NCBI GenBank assembly: GCA_013214445.1
Contig: JABSPG010000252.1
Location: 1 to 6,248, forward strand
DNA length: 6,248 bases
Direction: 5' to 3'
Source: Ekhidna sp.
GTDB lineage: Bacteria; Bacteroidota; Bacteroidia; Cytophagales; Cyclobacteriaceae
Made by a program: the position numbers and the translations under genes. Below, one piece after another: positions 5,873 through 6,248 of this stretch. A model generated the notes under the pieces. That model worked only from the letters and a program-made list of their open reading frames with translations. It searched no databases and was not told the origin of the DNA. How positions within the stretch are numbered: the first letter of the stretch is position 1; each line of letters starts with the position of its first letter.

Positions 5873-6248
5873 TAACTATTTACCTGTAAAAAATTCTTAA
5901 ATGATTTAAGTGCATTACCACCTTTAAGGGATTCCTTAGCTTTATCGATCGCCTCTTCGTAGCTACACTGCTCCACAGTTGCAACTGCAAGGCCTGCATT
6001 CGCCAGCACAGCCGACTCTTGTGCTTCTGTGCCATTGCCACCTAATATTGAGGAAAAGATAGCTGCTGCATCTTCAATGGTCTCCCCACCATGCAATTGC
6101 TCTTGTTTTAGTGATTGAAAGCCCAATTGATCAGCTGAAATCAGCTCCTCGGACCGGTTAGAAATCAATTTAAAATCACCTGTAAGTGAGATTTCGTCAT
6201 AACCGTCTAACGAATGCACAATCGAGAAGTGCTTTGATGTATTTTGAT
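5872..6248 (-). CDS. trpD: Anthranilate phosphoribosyltransferase, C-terminal part (5' end outside window)
   Basis: TrpD transfers phosphoribose from PRPP to anthranilate, the second step of the tryptophan branch. The reading frame is open to the window edge; only about 124 codons, the C-terminal third of a protein usually around 330-345 residues long, are visible. Recognition rests on IVHSLDGYDEISLTG near the edge, whose D-E pair (codons at 6193-6198) matches the second Mg2+-binding pair of the family (D223-E224 of Sulfolobus solfataricus), and on LHGGETIEDAAAIFSSILGG followed by GTEAQESAVLANAGLAV, the helical segments closing the alpha/beta domain. An internal GTG at 6219 could mimic a start but lies inside the conserved motif. 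The PRPP-binding loop is outside the window. Its TAA stop overlaps the trpC ATG by one base. The genes trpE and trpG are expected further to the right but cannot be seen. Confidence 0.95.
   Translation of the reverse strand, partial: QNTSKHFSIVHSLDGYDEISLTGDFKLISNRSEELISADQLGFQSLKQEQLHGGETIEDAAAIFSSILGGNGTEAQESAVLANAGLAVATVEQCSYEEAIDKAKESLKGGNALKSFKNFLQVNS

Noticed and set aside
5643..5900. Plus-strand open frame of 85 codons across the trpC/trpD junction
   Set aside because: It is antisense to conserved coding sequence and has no supporting signals.
5872..6219. A separate 115-residue protein starting at GTG 6219
   Set aside because: The frame continues upstream to the window edge, and the GTG lies inside the conserved IVHSLDGYDE motif of TrpD, so this is only the end of trpD.

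Overview
This window comes from a chromosome that looks like Bacteroidota, probably a Cytophagales-type marine or environmental bacterium. The evidence is the protein style (TrpB opening with YYGQFGGAYIPEM, TrpF with DVNSRFE in place of the commoner DVSSGVE), the moderately A+T-rich coding DNA, and the near absence of Shine-Dalgarno sequences. The taxonomic call is inference from family resemblance, not from a marker gene. Every real gene lies on the minus strand, so the biological order runs from the right end of the window to the left.

From right to left, the right half holds the distal part of a tryptophan operon: the 3' end of trpD (anthranilate phosphoribosyltransferase, cut by the window edge), then trpC, trpF, trpB and trpA. 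Junctions are very tight: a 1-nt trpD/trpC overlap, a 4-nt trpC-trpF gap, a 16-nt trpF/trpB overlap and a 1-nt trpB-trpA gap. Together these enzymes convert anthranilate to tryptophan. After a 34-bp gap holding a perfect 9-bp inverted repeat and the window's only strong ribosome binding site comes a type I-beta DAHP synthase, the first enzyme of the shikimate pathway. The cluster therefore couples carbon entry into aromatic synthesis with the tryptophan branch.

A 68-bp gap with a second perfect inverted repeat (CAGTTAAC-N9-GTTAACTG) separates the DAHP synthase from a pterin-dependent phenylalanine 4-hydroxylase (Phe to Tyr). A small hairpin with a short T-tract follows it and may be a terminator. 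The left edge carries the N-terminal third of a two-dinucleotide-domain flavoprotein oxidoreductase (dihydrolipoamide dehydrogenase / soluble transhydrogenase superfamily) in which both redox-active cysteines are replaced.

Most of the window is ordinary, well-conserved aromatic amino acid metabolism with intact catalytic residues. I see no mobile element, CRISPR array, tRNA, rRNA, or plausible plus-strand gene, and no evidence of an entirely new system. The points worth a second look are the disulfide-less flavoprotein, the hairpin overlapping the DAHP synthase ribosome binding site, the palindrome ahead of phhA, and the joining of DAHP synthase and phenylalanine hydroxylase to the trp operon.
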